29,376 nt of DNA from Clostridia bacterium (lineage in GTDB: Bacteria > Bacillota > Clostridia > Oscillospirales > Oscillospiraceae). Where the stretch lies: the NCBI GenBank assembly GCA_021153265.1, contig JAGKTU010000020.1, positions 1 through 29,376 on the forward strand, written 5' to 3'. The notes below the pieces were generated by a model. The model had not been told where the DNA came from, searched no databases, and worked only from the letters and a program-made list of their open reading frames with translations. Below, in pieces: positions 21,969-28,615 of the stretch (position 1 is the stretch's first letter; every line of letters starts with the position of its first letter). The position numbers were made by a program, and so were the translations under genes.

Positions 21969-23351
21969 TTAGGGGATGACCCGGCCCTGAGGGAAGGTTC
22001 CGTCACTGCAATAGACCTTGGTTTCACCGGAAATATAGCTGGCGTACAGTTCGTACCATTCCTCATAAGTACCATCGTACATGATGTGTTTCAGCTCACG
22101 GCAACCCCGGAAAGCGTTGCGCCCGATGGCGGCAACGGAGGTGGGGATGTAGATGGCTTCCAGATTAGCGCAGTCTTCAAATGCGCCGGAACCGATCAAC
22201 TTGACACTTTCGGGAATTGCTATGCCGCGCAGATTGGAGCAGTCGGAGAAAGCCCCGGAACCGATCTCTTCCAGCGTATCAGGAAGGTGCACGGTAGTGA
22301 TGGTGTCGTTGCCGGCAAAGCAGTTCTGTGCAATACATGTCACGGGTTCGCCATCCACGGTTTCCGGGATGGTCAGCTCCTCGGAACCTGTGTAGAGCTC
22401 AGCATCAAAGTATAATGTGCCGTCCTCATTGCGGAACCAGGGGGTGTCACTCTGGGTCTGGGCGGTGTCATCCTGGGGCAGGGCGAGTGCCTTACCGGGG
22501 CCGAAGAAGAACAGCAGAAGTCCGGCAATCAACAGCAGCGTCATGATGATGACAGGCACCCGGCGGCGGCCCTGCTTGGCGGGGGGGACGTCCTTGACCT
22601 CCGGGACCGGTACCACCGGCGTGGGCGTGGGGTACTGGGGCGCGGCAGCATGAAGCGGATGGACCGGGTAGGGAGGATAGGCTCCGTAGGGATTGGGCGT
22701 ATACGGCACCGCGGGCATCCGGGGGTATTGAGGATACTGAGGATATTGAGGATATTGAGGATATTGAGGGTACTGAGGATATCGGGGAGCCGGTGCGCCA
22801 TAATAGGGGTAAGGCGGATACTGGGGGGCTGCACCGGGATAGCCGTAGCCATACTGGGGATAGGGTGCTCCGGGATAGGGCTGCACAGGAGGTGTGTAGG
22901 AACCGGATTGCACGGGGATTGCCGCGGGGTCGTCGCCGGGCAGTACATAGGGATCGGAGGCCTTTTCTGCAGCTGGCGCCTCTGCCACCGCAGCCGCAGG
23001 TTCCTCTGCCACAGCGGATCCTTCTGCCGTCGAGGGGAGTTCCTCGGAAGCTTCTGCGAAGACGGCTGGTTCAGCAGAATCGGGTTGTACGGGTTCTTCA
23101 ACAGCCGGCGTCTCGGCGGCAGCATGCACTGCAGTTTCCTGGGAAGACGTATCCGCTGTTTCTTCGGCAGAAGTGGATACAGGCTGATCGCAGAACGTCT
23201 GTGCAGGAGTCAGCTCAGAAAGAGGGGGCGCCTCTGTGGACATATCCGTGGTGGCAGAAACCATGTTTTCCGGGATGGCCAGCTTCCAGCCGCACCGGGG
23301 GCAGAAGGAGAAACCGGGCATCTGTGGCTGACCGCAATTTTGACAGAACAT
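21969..23351 (-). CDS. Membrane protein with N-terminal zinc ribbon, Pro/Tyr repeat linker and C-terminal LRR_5 domain
   Basis: 460 residues. A zinc ribbon opens the protein (Cys3, Cys6, Cys17, Cys20; FCQNCGQ...FCPRCGW). Residues about 30-165 are acidic and rich in Ala, Glu, Pro and Ser. Residues about 165-250 are Pro/Tyr/Gly/Gln-rich with six YPQ triplets in a row. One membrane segment follows (about 265-285, VPVIIMTLLLIAGLLLFFFG) after an Arg/Lys patch. Residues about 315-440 are BspA-type LRR_5 repeats (IGSGAFSDCSNLRGIAIPES). With a cytoplasmic N-terminus, the ribbon is inside and the LRR outside. No enzyme motif is present; LRR_5 domains often bind proteins or surfaces, and the zinc ribbon may be a docking module. 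Function is unknown. ATG 23351 follows GAGGTGAT. Confidence 0.88.
   Translation of the reverse strand: MFCQNCGQPQMPGFSFCPRCGWKLAIPENMVSATTDMSTEAPPLSELTPAQTFCDQPVSTSAEETADTSSQETAVHAAAETPAVEEPVQPDSAEPAVFAEASEELPSTAEGSAVAEEPAAAVAEAPAAEKASDPYVLPGDDPAAIPVQSGSYTPPVQPYPGAPYPQYGYGYPGAAPQYPPYPYYGAPAPRYPQYPQYPQYPQYPQYPQYPRMPAVPYTPNPYGAYPPYPVHPLHAAAPQYPTPTPVVPVPEVKDVPPAKQGRRRVPVIIMTLLLIAGLLLFFFGPGKALALPQDDTAQTQSDTPWFRNEDGTLYFDAELYTGSEELTIPETVDGEPVTCIAQNCFAGNDTITTVHLPDTLEEIGSGAFSDCSNLRGIAIPESVKLIGSGAFEDCANLEAIYIPTSVAAIGRNAFRGCRELKHIMYDGTYEEWYELYASYISGETKVYCSDGTFPQGRVIP
22723..22785 (-). repeat. Tandem 9-bp repeat inside the zinc-ribbon/LRR gene
   Basis: Seven adjoining copies of a 9-bp unit, consensus GGATATTGA on the plus strand. 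Three central copies are identical and the outer ones differ by 1-2 bases. Each unit encodes Tyr-Pro-Gln in the linker. As 9 bp is three codons, slippage would change linker length without a frameshift. Confidence 0.9.
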
Positions 23352-23374
23352 AAGTTATCACCTCATTTGAAAAC

Positions 23375-23403
23375 ATGATAGCACATTTTTGCAGATCTTG
23401 CAA
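23375..23403 (-). promoter_or_regulatory. Predicted sigma-A promoter of the zinc-ribbon/LRR gene
   Basis: On the minus strand, TTGCAA (23403-23398), a 17-nt spacer and TATCAT (23380-23375) with an extended TG. It lies back to back with the GNAT promoter. Confidence 0.6.
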
Positions 23404-23415
23404 CTGGGTGAAACC

Positions 23416-23444
23416 TTGCAGGGGGAGGAAAATTGTGATATGAT
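23416..23444 (+). promoter_or_regulatory. Predicted sigma-A promoter of the GNAT gene
   Basis: TTGCAG (23416-23421), a 17-nt spacer and TATGAT (23439-23444) with an extended TG at 23436-23437. It is 18 nt from the GNAT start codon, giving a very short leader. Confidence 0.55.
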
Positions 23445-23462
23445 GGCTGCGGAGGGGTTGAA

Positions 23463-24113
23463 ATGAGAGATTTTCCCATGTTTACAACGGAATATGGTGT
23501 GGCCAGTCTGGTTTTACGGGAGATTCCCTATCAGCAGACGGCTTATGTGACGATTCTGGACACTCAGGAGCCGGAAAAACTGCTGCACGAATGCGTATCC
23601 TTCAGCCGGGTCTGCGGCGCGGAGCGGATTTACGCTACAGGGCACGAACATTTGGAAACGTATCCGCTCTATACCGCTCTGTGGGAGATGCGATGTGCCA
23701 CGGATGTGTTGCCCGACACGGATGCGGCGCTGTTTCCGGTGCAGGAGAACACACTGGATACTTGGCGTGAAATTTACAATCAGAAAGTGACCAAAGTACC
23801 CATAGGCGCGTGGATGACGGAAAAAGCGGCTAAGGAAATGCTTGCCGGTGGCGGCGGGTACTTTGTCCACAGAGACGGAAAGCTGCTGGGCATTGGCTTG
23901 GTTGGCGACGGCGTTATCGACTGGGTGGCATCTGTTCAGCCGGGGGCAGGAAAAGACGTGGTCTGCGCGCTGAACCACGCAATTGCTGCGGATGCGGTGT
24001 CCCTGACGGTGGCATCTGCCAACGAAAAAGCAGTGGCGCTCTATGAAAAACTGGGCTTTGTGAAGGTTGTGGAACGGAAAAAATGGTATCTGGTACATGG
24101 AACGGCTGGATAA
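23463..24113 (+). CDS. GNAT-family N-acetyltransferase
   Basis: 216 residues from ATG 23463, preceded by GGAGGGG at 5 nt. The C-terminal half (about 95-210) is a GNAT fold: YFVHRDGKLLGIGLVGDGVIDWVASV corresponds to the central strands, and ASANEKAVALYEKLGFVKVVER is the usual C-terminal motif (N..A..LYEKLGF). The acetyl-CoA pyrophosphate loop is degenerate (VQPGAGKDV instead of Q/RxxGxG/A). The N-terminal half (about 1-90) looks like a second, decayed GNAT-like domain or an accessory domain. The substrate cannot be told from the sequence. It sits alone between a divergent membrane-protein gene and the ylxM-ffh promoter. Confidence 0.85.
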   Translation: MRDFPMFTTEYGVASLVLREIPYQQTAYVTILDTQEPEKLLHECVSFSRVCGAERIYATGHEHLETYPLYTALWEMRCATDVLPDTDAALFPVQENTLDTWREIYNQKVTKVPIGAWMTEKAAKEMLAGGGGYFVHRDGKLLGIGLVGDGVIDWVASVQPGAGKDVVCALNHAIAADAVSLTVASANEKAVALYEKLGFVKVVERKKWYLVHGTAG

Positions 24114-24145
24114 GGAAAAAGTTGTTCTATGACAAGGAAAAATAC

Positions 24146-24174
24146 TTGACAACGGTGAGCGGATGGTGTATACT
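24146..24174 (+). promoter_or_regulatory. Strong sigma-A promoter of the ylxM-ffh operon
   Basis: Consensus TTGACA (24146-24151), an optimal 17-nt spacer and TATACT (24169-24174). It is the best match to the sigma-A consensus in the window and fits a highly expressed housekeeping operon. Confidence 0.85.
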
Positions 24175-24183
24175 ACCTCAGGA

Positions 24184-24205
24184 TGTCAAGGAGGATGCCT
24201 TGACA
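24184..24205 (+). promoter_or_regulatory. Inverted repeat in the ylxM leader
   Basis: Perfect 8-bp arms TGTCAAGG / CCTTGACA around AGGATG, about 3 nt after the predicted transcription start. The hairpin loop holds an AAGGAGG-like sequence that is not the ylxM ribosome site; that lies free at 24208-24213. The arm CTTGACA also occurs at the -35 (24145-24151). Confidence 0.65.
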
Positions 24206-24221
24206 CGAGGAGGCCTGCCCC

Positions 24222-24566
24222 ATGGATGCACTGGAAATGACCCTGCTGTTTGACTACTACGGTGAAATCCTCACCGAGCGCCAGAAGCTCTGTTTCGATA
24301 TGCGCTACAATCAGGATCTTTCCCTTGGTGAGATCGCCGAAGAACTTGGCATCAGCCGGCAGGGCGTCCACGACAACTTAAACCGCACCGAAGCCCAGCT
24401 TCGCAACATGGAAGCCAAGACCGGCTGCGTCAGTCGGGATCTTGCCTGCCGGAAGGCAGCAAAGCAGATCCGGGAAATGGCACAGAAGTTGGCGGCACAT
24501 CCCGATGATACCGTTTCGGAACTGGCCGGGCAGATTCTGCAGGCAGTTCATGGACTTGAGGAGTAA
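24222..24566 (+). CDS. ylxM: YlxM/p13-like helix-turn-helix protein, SRP-operon component
   Basis: 114 residues of the UPF0122 (YlxM/p13) family. The N-terminal motif LLFDYYGEILTERQKLCFDMRY leads into a sigma-region-4-like helix-turn-helix, LSLGEIAEELGISRQGVHDNLNRTE (33-57). Members lie immediately upstream of ffh in many Firmicutes; in streptococci YlxM has been reported to interact with SRP components and modulate its activity. ATG 24222 follows AGGAGG at 8 nt. The stop codon lies 3 nt before the ffh ATG, whose ribosome site lies within the end of ylxM, so the two are coupled. It is longer than the B. subtilis form because of a C-terminal tail (about 75-114) of charged helix. Confidence 0.92.
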   Translation: MDALEMTLLFDYYGEILTERQKLCFDMRYNQDLSLGEIAEELGISRQGVHDNLNRTEAQLRNMEAKTGCVSRDLACRKAAKQIREMAQKLAAHPDDTVSELAGQILQAVHGLEE

Positions 24567-24569
24567 AGT

Positions 24570-25919
24570 ATGGCATTTGAAGGCTTAACTGAAAAAATCA
24601 ATAATACCTTCAAAAAGCTTCGCGGCAAGGGCCGTCTGAAAGAGGCTGATGTGAAGGAGGCTATGCGTGAGATCCGCATGGCACTGCTGGAAGCAGACGT
24701 CAGCTTCAAGGTGGTCAAGGACTTCGTTAAGACTGCCACCGAACGCTGCGTGGGTACCGATGTTCTGGAATCCCTGACGCCTGCCCAGATGATCATCAAG
24801 ATCGTCAATGAAGAGCTGACCAAACTTATGGGCAGCGACGCAAAGCATATTACCATCAATCCCAATGGCCCCACTGTGGTCATGCTGGTTGGCCTGCAGG
24901 GCGCCGGTAAGACCACCAACGGCTCCAAACTGGCGGGTCTCATGAAGCGGCAGGGAAAGCGCCCTCTGCTGGTTGCCTGTGATATTTATCGTCCCGCTGC
25001 TATCCAGCAGCTGAAGGTCTGCGGCGAGAAGCTGGATATCCCGGTTTTCGAGCGCGGCACCCAGAATCCTGTGGAAACTGCGAAAGAGGCCATCCTCTAC
25101 GCCCGTCAGCACGGCCATGACATGGTGTTCCTGGACACCGCCGGCCGCCTGCACATCGACGAGGCTCTGATGAATGAGCTGAAGAACATCAAGCAGACCG
25201 TCAAGCCTGACGAGATCATGCTGGTCATCGACGCCATGACCGGCCAGGACGCCGTTAACGCAGCCCAGAGCTTCAATGACTGGCTGGATATCGACTCCGT
25301 TATGCTCTCCAAGCTGGACGGCGACGCCAGAGGCGGTGCGGCACTTTCCGTCCGCGCCATCACCGGCAAGCCCATCAAGTTCGCCGGTATGGGCGAAAAG
25401 CTGGAGGATATCGAAACCTTCCATCCCAGCCGTATGGCTTCCAGAATTCTGGGCATGGGCGATATGCTCTCCCTCATCGAGAAGGCTGAGAAGGCTTTCG
25501 ATGCCAAGAAGGCCATGGAGATGGAGGAGAAGCTCAAGAGCAGCCGCTTTACACTGCAGGATTACTACGATCAGCTGGTGCAGATCAAGAGCATGGGCTC
25601 CATGGAGGAGATTCTGGCTCAGATGCCCGGCGGCGGTAATCTGAAGGGTCTGAAGGTGGACGAGAAGCAGATGGCAAGAACCGAAGCCATCATCCTCTCC
25701 ATGACCCCCCGTGAGCGGGAAAATCCGTCCATTATCGGCGCCAGCCGCAAGAAGCGTATCGCTGCCGGCTCCGGCACCCGGGTTGAGGATGTGAACAAGC
25801 TGCTGAAGTCCTTCGAGCAGATGCAGAAGCTGATGAAGCAGTTCACCGGCCCCGGTATGGGCAAAAAGATGAAGCGTATGGGCCGCATGGGCGGTTTCAA
25901 GGGCTTCCCCGGCTTCTAA
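24570..25919 (+). CDS. ffh: Signal recognition particle protein Ffh (SRP54)
   Basis: 449 residues, the normal bacterial length. Ffh binds signal peptides on nascent membrane and secreted proteins and docks them at FtsY with GTP hydrolysis. The N domain (about 1-95) starts MAFEGLTEKINNTFKKLRGKG. The G domain has G1 GLQGAGKTTNGSKLA near 108-122, DTAGR near 189 and the G4 region SKLDGDARGG near 247 (Ser replaces the usual Thr). The Met-rich M domain (about 300-449) contains TPRERENPSIIGASRKKRIAAGSG, the SRP-RNA-binding helix pair, and ends in a Gly/Phe/Met/Lys tail. The 4.5S/SRP RNA gene is not in this window. Confidence 0.98.
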   Translation: MAFEGLTEKINNTFKKLRGKGRLKEADVKEAMREIRMALLEADVSFKVVKDFVKTATERCVGTDVLESLTPAQMIIKIVNEELTKLMGSDAKHITINPNGPTVVMLVGLQGAGKTTNGSKLAGLMKRQGKRPLLVACDIYRPAAIQQLKVCGEKLDIPVFERGTQNPVETAKEAILYARQHGHDMVFLDTAGRLHIDEALMNELKNIKQTVKPDEIMLVIDAMTGQDAVNAAQSFNDWLDIDSVMLSKLDGDARGGAALSVRAITGKPIKFAGMGEKLEDIETFHPSRMASRILGMGDMLSLIEKAEKAFDAKKAMEMEEKLKSSRFTLQDYYDQLVQIKSMGSMEEILAQMPGGGNLKGLKVDEKQMARTEAIILSMTPRERENPSIIGASRKKRIAAGSGTRVEDVNKLLKSFEQMQKLMKQFTGPGMGKKMKRMGRMGGFKGFPGF

Positions 25920-26000
25920 AATAAGCCGATTCATTCGTTCGCTGAAAGCAATTCGCTTTGCGATATAGATTATTTTGAAATTTTTATGGAGGTGAAACTC

Positions 26001-26240
26001 ATGGTTAAGATCAGACTGAGAAGAATGGGTGCAAAGAAGGCTCCTTACTACCGTATCGTTGTCGCTGACTCCCGTTCTCCCCGTGACGGCCGCTGCATCG
26101 AGGAGATCGGCACTTACAATCCCCTGACCGAGCCCGCTACCGTTACCGTTGATGTCGAGAAGGCTCAGAACTGGATCAAGAACGGCGCTCAGCCCACCGA
26201 CACCGTTCGTGGCCTGCTGAAGACCGCTGGCGTGCTGTAA
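26001..26240 (+). CDS. rpsP: 30S ribosomal protein bS16
   Basis: 79 residues, MVKIRLRRMGAKKAPYYRIVV followed by DSRSPRDGRCIEEIGTYNP, an unmistakable bS16. It binds 16S rRNA during early assembly of the small subunit. ATG 26001 has GGAGGTGA 5 nt upstream; an in-frame ATG at 25986 lies at the edge of that site and is not the start. It is 81 nt after ffh. The gap contains an AT-rich stretch and a weak CGC..AAAGC/GCTTT..GCG fold, but no clear terminator. Confidence 0.98.
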   Translation: MVKIRLRRMGAKKAPYYRIVVADSRSPRDGRCIEEIGTYNPLTEPATVTVDVEKAQNWIKNGAQPTDTVRGLLKTAGVL

Positions 26241-26261
26241 TAGCCCCAAAGGAGAGTCACA

Positions 26262-26492
26262 ATGAAGGAACTTTTGCTGTATATGGCAAAGAACCTGGTG
26301 GATGATCCTGAGGCAGTTACTGTCACCGAAACCTCGGACGAGGACGGCAAGGTACTGGAGCTGCGTGTTGCCGAAGGCGACATGGGCAAGGTTATCGGCC
26401 GCCAGGGACGGATCGCGAAAGAGATCCGTACCATTATTAAGACTGTAGCCCAGCACACTGGCGAAAAGGTCACGGTCGAAATCGTGGATTAA
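26262..26492 (+). CDS. khpA: KH-domain RNA-binding protein KhpA
   Basis: 76 residues of the YlqC/KhpA family. A single KH domain carries the GxxG loop in VIGRQGRIAKEIRTII (about 44-59). KhpA, often with KhpB/Jag, binds many RNAs and affects cell elongation and division in Gram-positive bacteria. ATG 26262 follows AAAGGAG at about 6 nt. It lies between rpsP and rimM as in B. subtilis, where ylqD follows; ylqD is absent here. A terminator-like hairpin follows its stop codon. Confidence 0.96.
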   Translation: MKELLLYMAKNLVDDPEAVTVTETSDEDGKVLELRVAEGDMGKVIGRQGRIAKEIRTIIKTVAQHTGEKVTVEIVD

Positions 26493-26531
26493 ACGGCTAT
26501 GCGTGGCTTTGGCCACGCATTTTCCGTTTTT
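26492..26531 (+). terminator. Internal terminator/attenuator between khpA and rimM
   Basis: Nine-bp stem ATGCGTGGC / GCCACGCAT (26499-26520) with loop TTTG, extended by AACGG / CCGTT and ending in TTTTT (26527-26531). No clear promoter lies between it and rimM, so it probably lowers rather than blocks rimM-trmD expression. Confidence 0.8.
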
Positions 26532-26554
26532 ACTCAATTCTAGGAGCGTGGAAT

Positions 26555-27046
26555 ATGAAACTCCAATTTGTTGAAGCAGGCGAGATTGTCACCACCCATG
26601 GTGTCCGTGGTGAGATGAAGGTCCTGCCCTGGGTGGATGGCCCGGAAATTTTGTGTGAATTTGATCGTGTCCGCATCGCGGGCAGAGAATATAACGTCGA
26701 ATCCTGCCGGATTCAGAAGTCCTGCAACCTGCTGAAGGTTGAGGGTATCGATACCATGGAGGCCGCACAGGCTATGCGTGGCAAGACCGTGGAGCTGTAC
26801 CGTGAGGATATCGACGATGAGGTGATCTTTGCTGCCGAGCTGATCGGCGTGGAGGTCTATGCCGATGGTGAGAACATCGGCAAGATCGTGGAGGTGCTGG
26901 ATTACCCCGGCAACTCCGTGTACGTGGTGAAGGGCAAGTATGAATATATGATCCCGGCGGTGAAGCAGTTCATCCTCGCCACCGATATGGAGAAAAACGA
27001 GATGCAGGTCAAGCTGATCGAGGGTATGCGCAGCGATGAGAATTGA
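26555..27046 (+). CDS. rimM: 16S rRNA processing factor RimM
   Basis: 163 residues, usual for RimM. It assists maturation of the 30S head by binding uS19. The N-terminal beta-barrel begins FVEAGEIVTTHGVRGEMKVLPW (the G-x-I-xxx-HG-x-RGE-x-K-V motif). The C-terminal PRC barrel includes LIGVEVYADGENIGKIVEVLDYPGNSVYVV and MIPAVKQFILATD. ATG 26555 follows AGGAG. Its last 11 nt overlap trmD in another frame, so trmD translation is coupled, as in many bacteria. Confidence 0.97.
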   Translation: MKLQFVEAGEIVTTHGVRGEMKVLPWVDGPEILCEFDRVRIAGREYNVESCRIQKSCNLLKVEGIDTMEAAQAMRGKTVELYREDIDDEVIFAAELIGVEVYADGENIGKIVEVLDYPGNSVYVVKGKYEYMIPAVKQFILATDMEKNEMQVKLIEGMRSDEN

Positions 27047-27776
27047 TATTTTGACGCTCTTTCCCGAGACTTTGGGAGATGTGCTGTCCGAGAGCATTCT
27101 GGGCCGGGCCCAGGACCGGGGTTTCATTCGCATCGAAGCCCACCAGATCCGGGATTATACCGCCAACAAGCAGAACCAGGTGGATGACTACCCCTACGGC
27201 GGCGGCCGGGGCGCGGTGATGACTGCTGACCCTCTGTATCGCTGCTGGGAGGCGGTCTGCGACGAAGCCGGCGGCCCGGTGCATACCATCTATATGTCCC
27301 CCTGCGGTCACACCTTCAAGCAGGCGGATGCCATCCGCTTGAGCAAGATGGAGAATATCATCATCGTCTGCGGTCATTACGAGGGCATCGACCAGCGGTT
27401 CATTGACGAATGCGTAGATGAAGAAATTTCTCTGGGCGATTTTGTCCTCACCGGCGGTGAGATCGCCGCCATGGCGGTGACGGATGCGGTGTGCCGGATG
27501 GTTCCCGGCGTTCTGGCAGACCCGGAGTGCTTCGAGGACGAGAGCCATTACAACGGCCTGCTGGAGTATCCTCAGTATACCAGACCTGCTGTCTGGCATG
27601 GCCGGGAGATCCCCGCCATCCTGACCTCCGGCAACCACGAAAAGGTTCGCCAGTGGCGGCGGAAGCAAGCCCTGCGTCGTACCCGTGAGCGCAGACCGGA
27701 TATGTATGAAAAGCTGGATCTAAGCTCCAAGCAGGATAAAAAACTGCTGAAGGAAATGGAAGCGGAAGACGCGTAA
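27036..27776 (+). CDS. trmD: tRNA (guanine-37-N1)-methyltransferase TrmD
   Basis: 246 residues. TrmD methylates G37 of tRNAs that read CNN codons and so prevents +1 frameshifting. It is a SPOUT-fold knotted enzyme. The N-terminus MRIDILTLFPE is typical. DDYPYGGGRGAVM lies near 50-62, the SAM-binding knot includes IIIVCGHYEGIDQRFID near 109-125 and SLGDFVLTGGEIAAM near 132-146, and the C-terminal domain has HYNGLLEYPQYTRPAVW. The ATG at 27036 overlaps the rimM end by 11 nt. rplS, which usually follows trmD in Firmicutes, is replaced by a terminator and a sirtuin gene. Confidence 0.98.
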   Translation: MRIDILTLFPETLGDVLSESILGRAQDRGFIRIEAHQIRDYTANKQNQVDDYPYGGGRGAVMTADPLYRCWEAVCDEAGGPVHTIYMSPCGHTFKQADAIRLSKMENIIIVCGHYEGIDQRFIDECVDEEISLGDFVLTGGEIAAMAVTDAVCRMVPGVLADPECFEDESHYNGLLEYPQYTRPAVWHGREIPAILTSGNHEKVRQWRRKQALRRTRERRPDMYEKLDLSSKQDKKLLKEMEAEDA

Positions 27777-27786
27777 ACATTGCGTT

Positions 27787-27823
27787 ACACCCACCTGGTT
27801 TGCCCGGTGGGTGTTGCTTTTTT
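27787..27823 (+). terminator. Terminator of the ylxM-trmD operon
   Basis: Nine-bp stem ACACCCACC / GGTGGGTGT (27787-27795 and 27806-27814), partly extended inward, followed by TGC and six T. Confidence 0.88.
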
Positions 27824-27842
27824 GCCGGTGAAAGGCTACAAT
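27814..27842 (+). promoter_or_regulatory. Possible promoter of the sirtuin gene, embedded in the terminator tail
   Basis: TTGCTT (27814-27819), a 17-nt spacer and TACAAT (27837-27842). The -35 overlaps the end of the trmD terminator stem and its U-tract. It is 22 nt before the sirtuin ATG. Confidence 0.45.
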
Positions 27843-27864
27843 ATATAAATAAGGAGGGGATATT

Positions 27865-28578
27865 ATGGAAGGTATCGAGAAACTGAAAAAATGGATCGAA
27901 GAAAGCAGAAACATCGTCTTTTTTGGCGGCGCAGGAGTCAGTACAGAATCGGGAATCCCGGATTTTCGCAGCGTGGACGGCCTGTACAGCCAAAAATTTG
28001 ACTATCCCCCGGAAACGATCATCAGTCATAGCTTTTATGAGCGACGACCGGAGTATTTCTTCCGCTTCTACCGGGAGAAGATGCTGCCTCTTGGTTTTGA
28101 ACCCAACATCACCCATCGCGTACTGGCCAAATGGGAGAAGGAGGGGAAACTCTTTGCCGTGGTGACTCAGAACATCGACGGTCTGCACCAAAAGGCAGGC
28201 AGCAAGCGGGTATATGAACTCCATGGGTCGGTGCTGCGGAACTTCTGCACCCGGTGCGGAAAATTCCACACTGCGGAGTTTGTCAAGGAATCTGAAGGTG
28301 TACCGAAATGCGCCTGCGGCGGTACGGTAAAGCCGGATGTGGTGCTTTACGAGGAGAGTTTGGATCAAAATACCATCGAAAAAAGTGTTGCGGCCATCCG
28401 AAACGCGGATCTTCTGATCGTCGCAGGCACAAGTCTTACGGTATACCCGGCGGCTGGTTTGATCCAATATTACCCGGGGAATCGACTGGTGCTGATCAAC
28501 CGGGATGCAACGCCCTATGATCGTCATGCCGATCTGGTTTTCCATGAGAGCCTTGGCGAAATCTTTTCTAAACTATAA
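27865..28578 (+). CDS. cobB: NAD-dependent protein deacetylase, SIR2 family (sirtuin)
   Basis: 237 residues. It removes acetyl groups from protein lysines with NAD+ as co-substrate, giving nicotinamide and O-acetyl-ADP-ribose. The NAD-binding motif GAGVSTESGIPDFR lies at 22-35, TQNIDGLHQKAG at 101-112 and catalytic His120 in YELHGSV. Four zinc Cys are seen (128, 131, 149, 151), the last pair as CAC rather than CxxC. GTSLTVYPAAG is the late Rossmann motif. The RPEYFFRFYREKML segment resembles the T. maritima-type deacetylase rather than the Y..R desuccinylase pocket of E. coli CobB. ATG 27865 follows AAGGAGG. It is monocistronic. Confidence 0.95.
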   Translation: MEGIEKLKKWIEESRNIVFFGGAGVSTESGIPDFRSVDGLYSQKFDYPPETIISHSFYERRPEYFFRFYREKMLPLGFEPNITHRVLAKWEKEGKLFAVVTQNIDGLHQKAGSKRVYELHGSVLRNFCTRCGKFHTAEFVKESEGVPKCACGGTVKPDVVLYEESLDQNTIEKSVAAIRNADLLIVAGTSLTVYPAAGLIQYYPGNRLVLINRDATPYDRHADLVFHESLGEIFSKL

Positions 28579-28582
28579 ACAT

Positions 28583-28603
28583 CCGGAAAGCATCACTTTC
28601 CGG
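28583..28603. terminator. Hairpin between convergent sirtuin and exporter genes
   Basis: Perfect 8-bp stem CCGGAAAG / CTTTCCGG with a 5-nt loop. The plus side is followed by a modest T-rich run (CTGTTATTCTTAT), so it is probably a weak terminator serving both genes. Confidence 0.65.
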
Positions 28604-28615
28604 CTGTTATTCTTA

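Noticed and set aside
22723..22785. Short repeats as a CRISPR-like array
   Set aside because: Units are 9 bp with no spacers and encode a regular peptide repeat.
22650..23378. Gly/Arg/Ile-rich plus-strand frame over the 9-bp repeats
   Set aside because: Its repeats (RILRILRIL) are the reverse reading of the YPQ codons; it has no ribosome site.
24195..24253. Possible leader peptide in the ylxM 5' region (AAGGAGG followed by ATG or TTG)
   Set aside because: The ATG is directly against the purine tract and gives only two codons; the TTG frame is 17 codons with no regulatory residue pattern and overlaps ylxM.
25920..26000. Riboswitch or r-protein leader structure before rpsP
   Set aside because: Only a weak, bulged stem is visible in this AT-rich 81-nt gap; nothing matches a leader class I know.
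24585..26537. 650-codon open frame antisense to ffh, rpsP and khpA
   Set aside because: It lies opposite three certain genes, has no ribosome site or family motif, and its low-complexity Leu/His/Gly composition is that of a codon-bias shadow.
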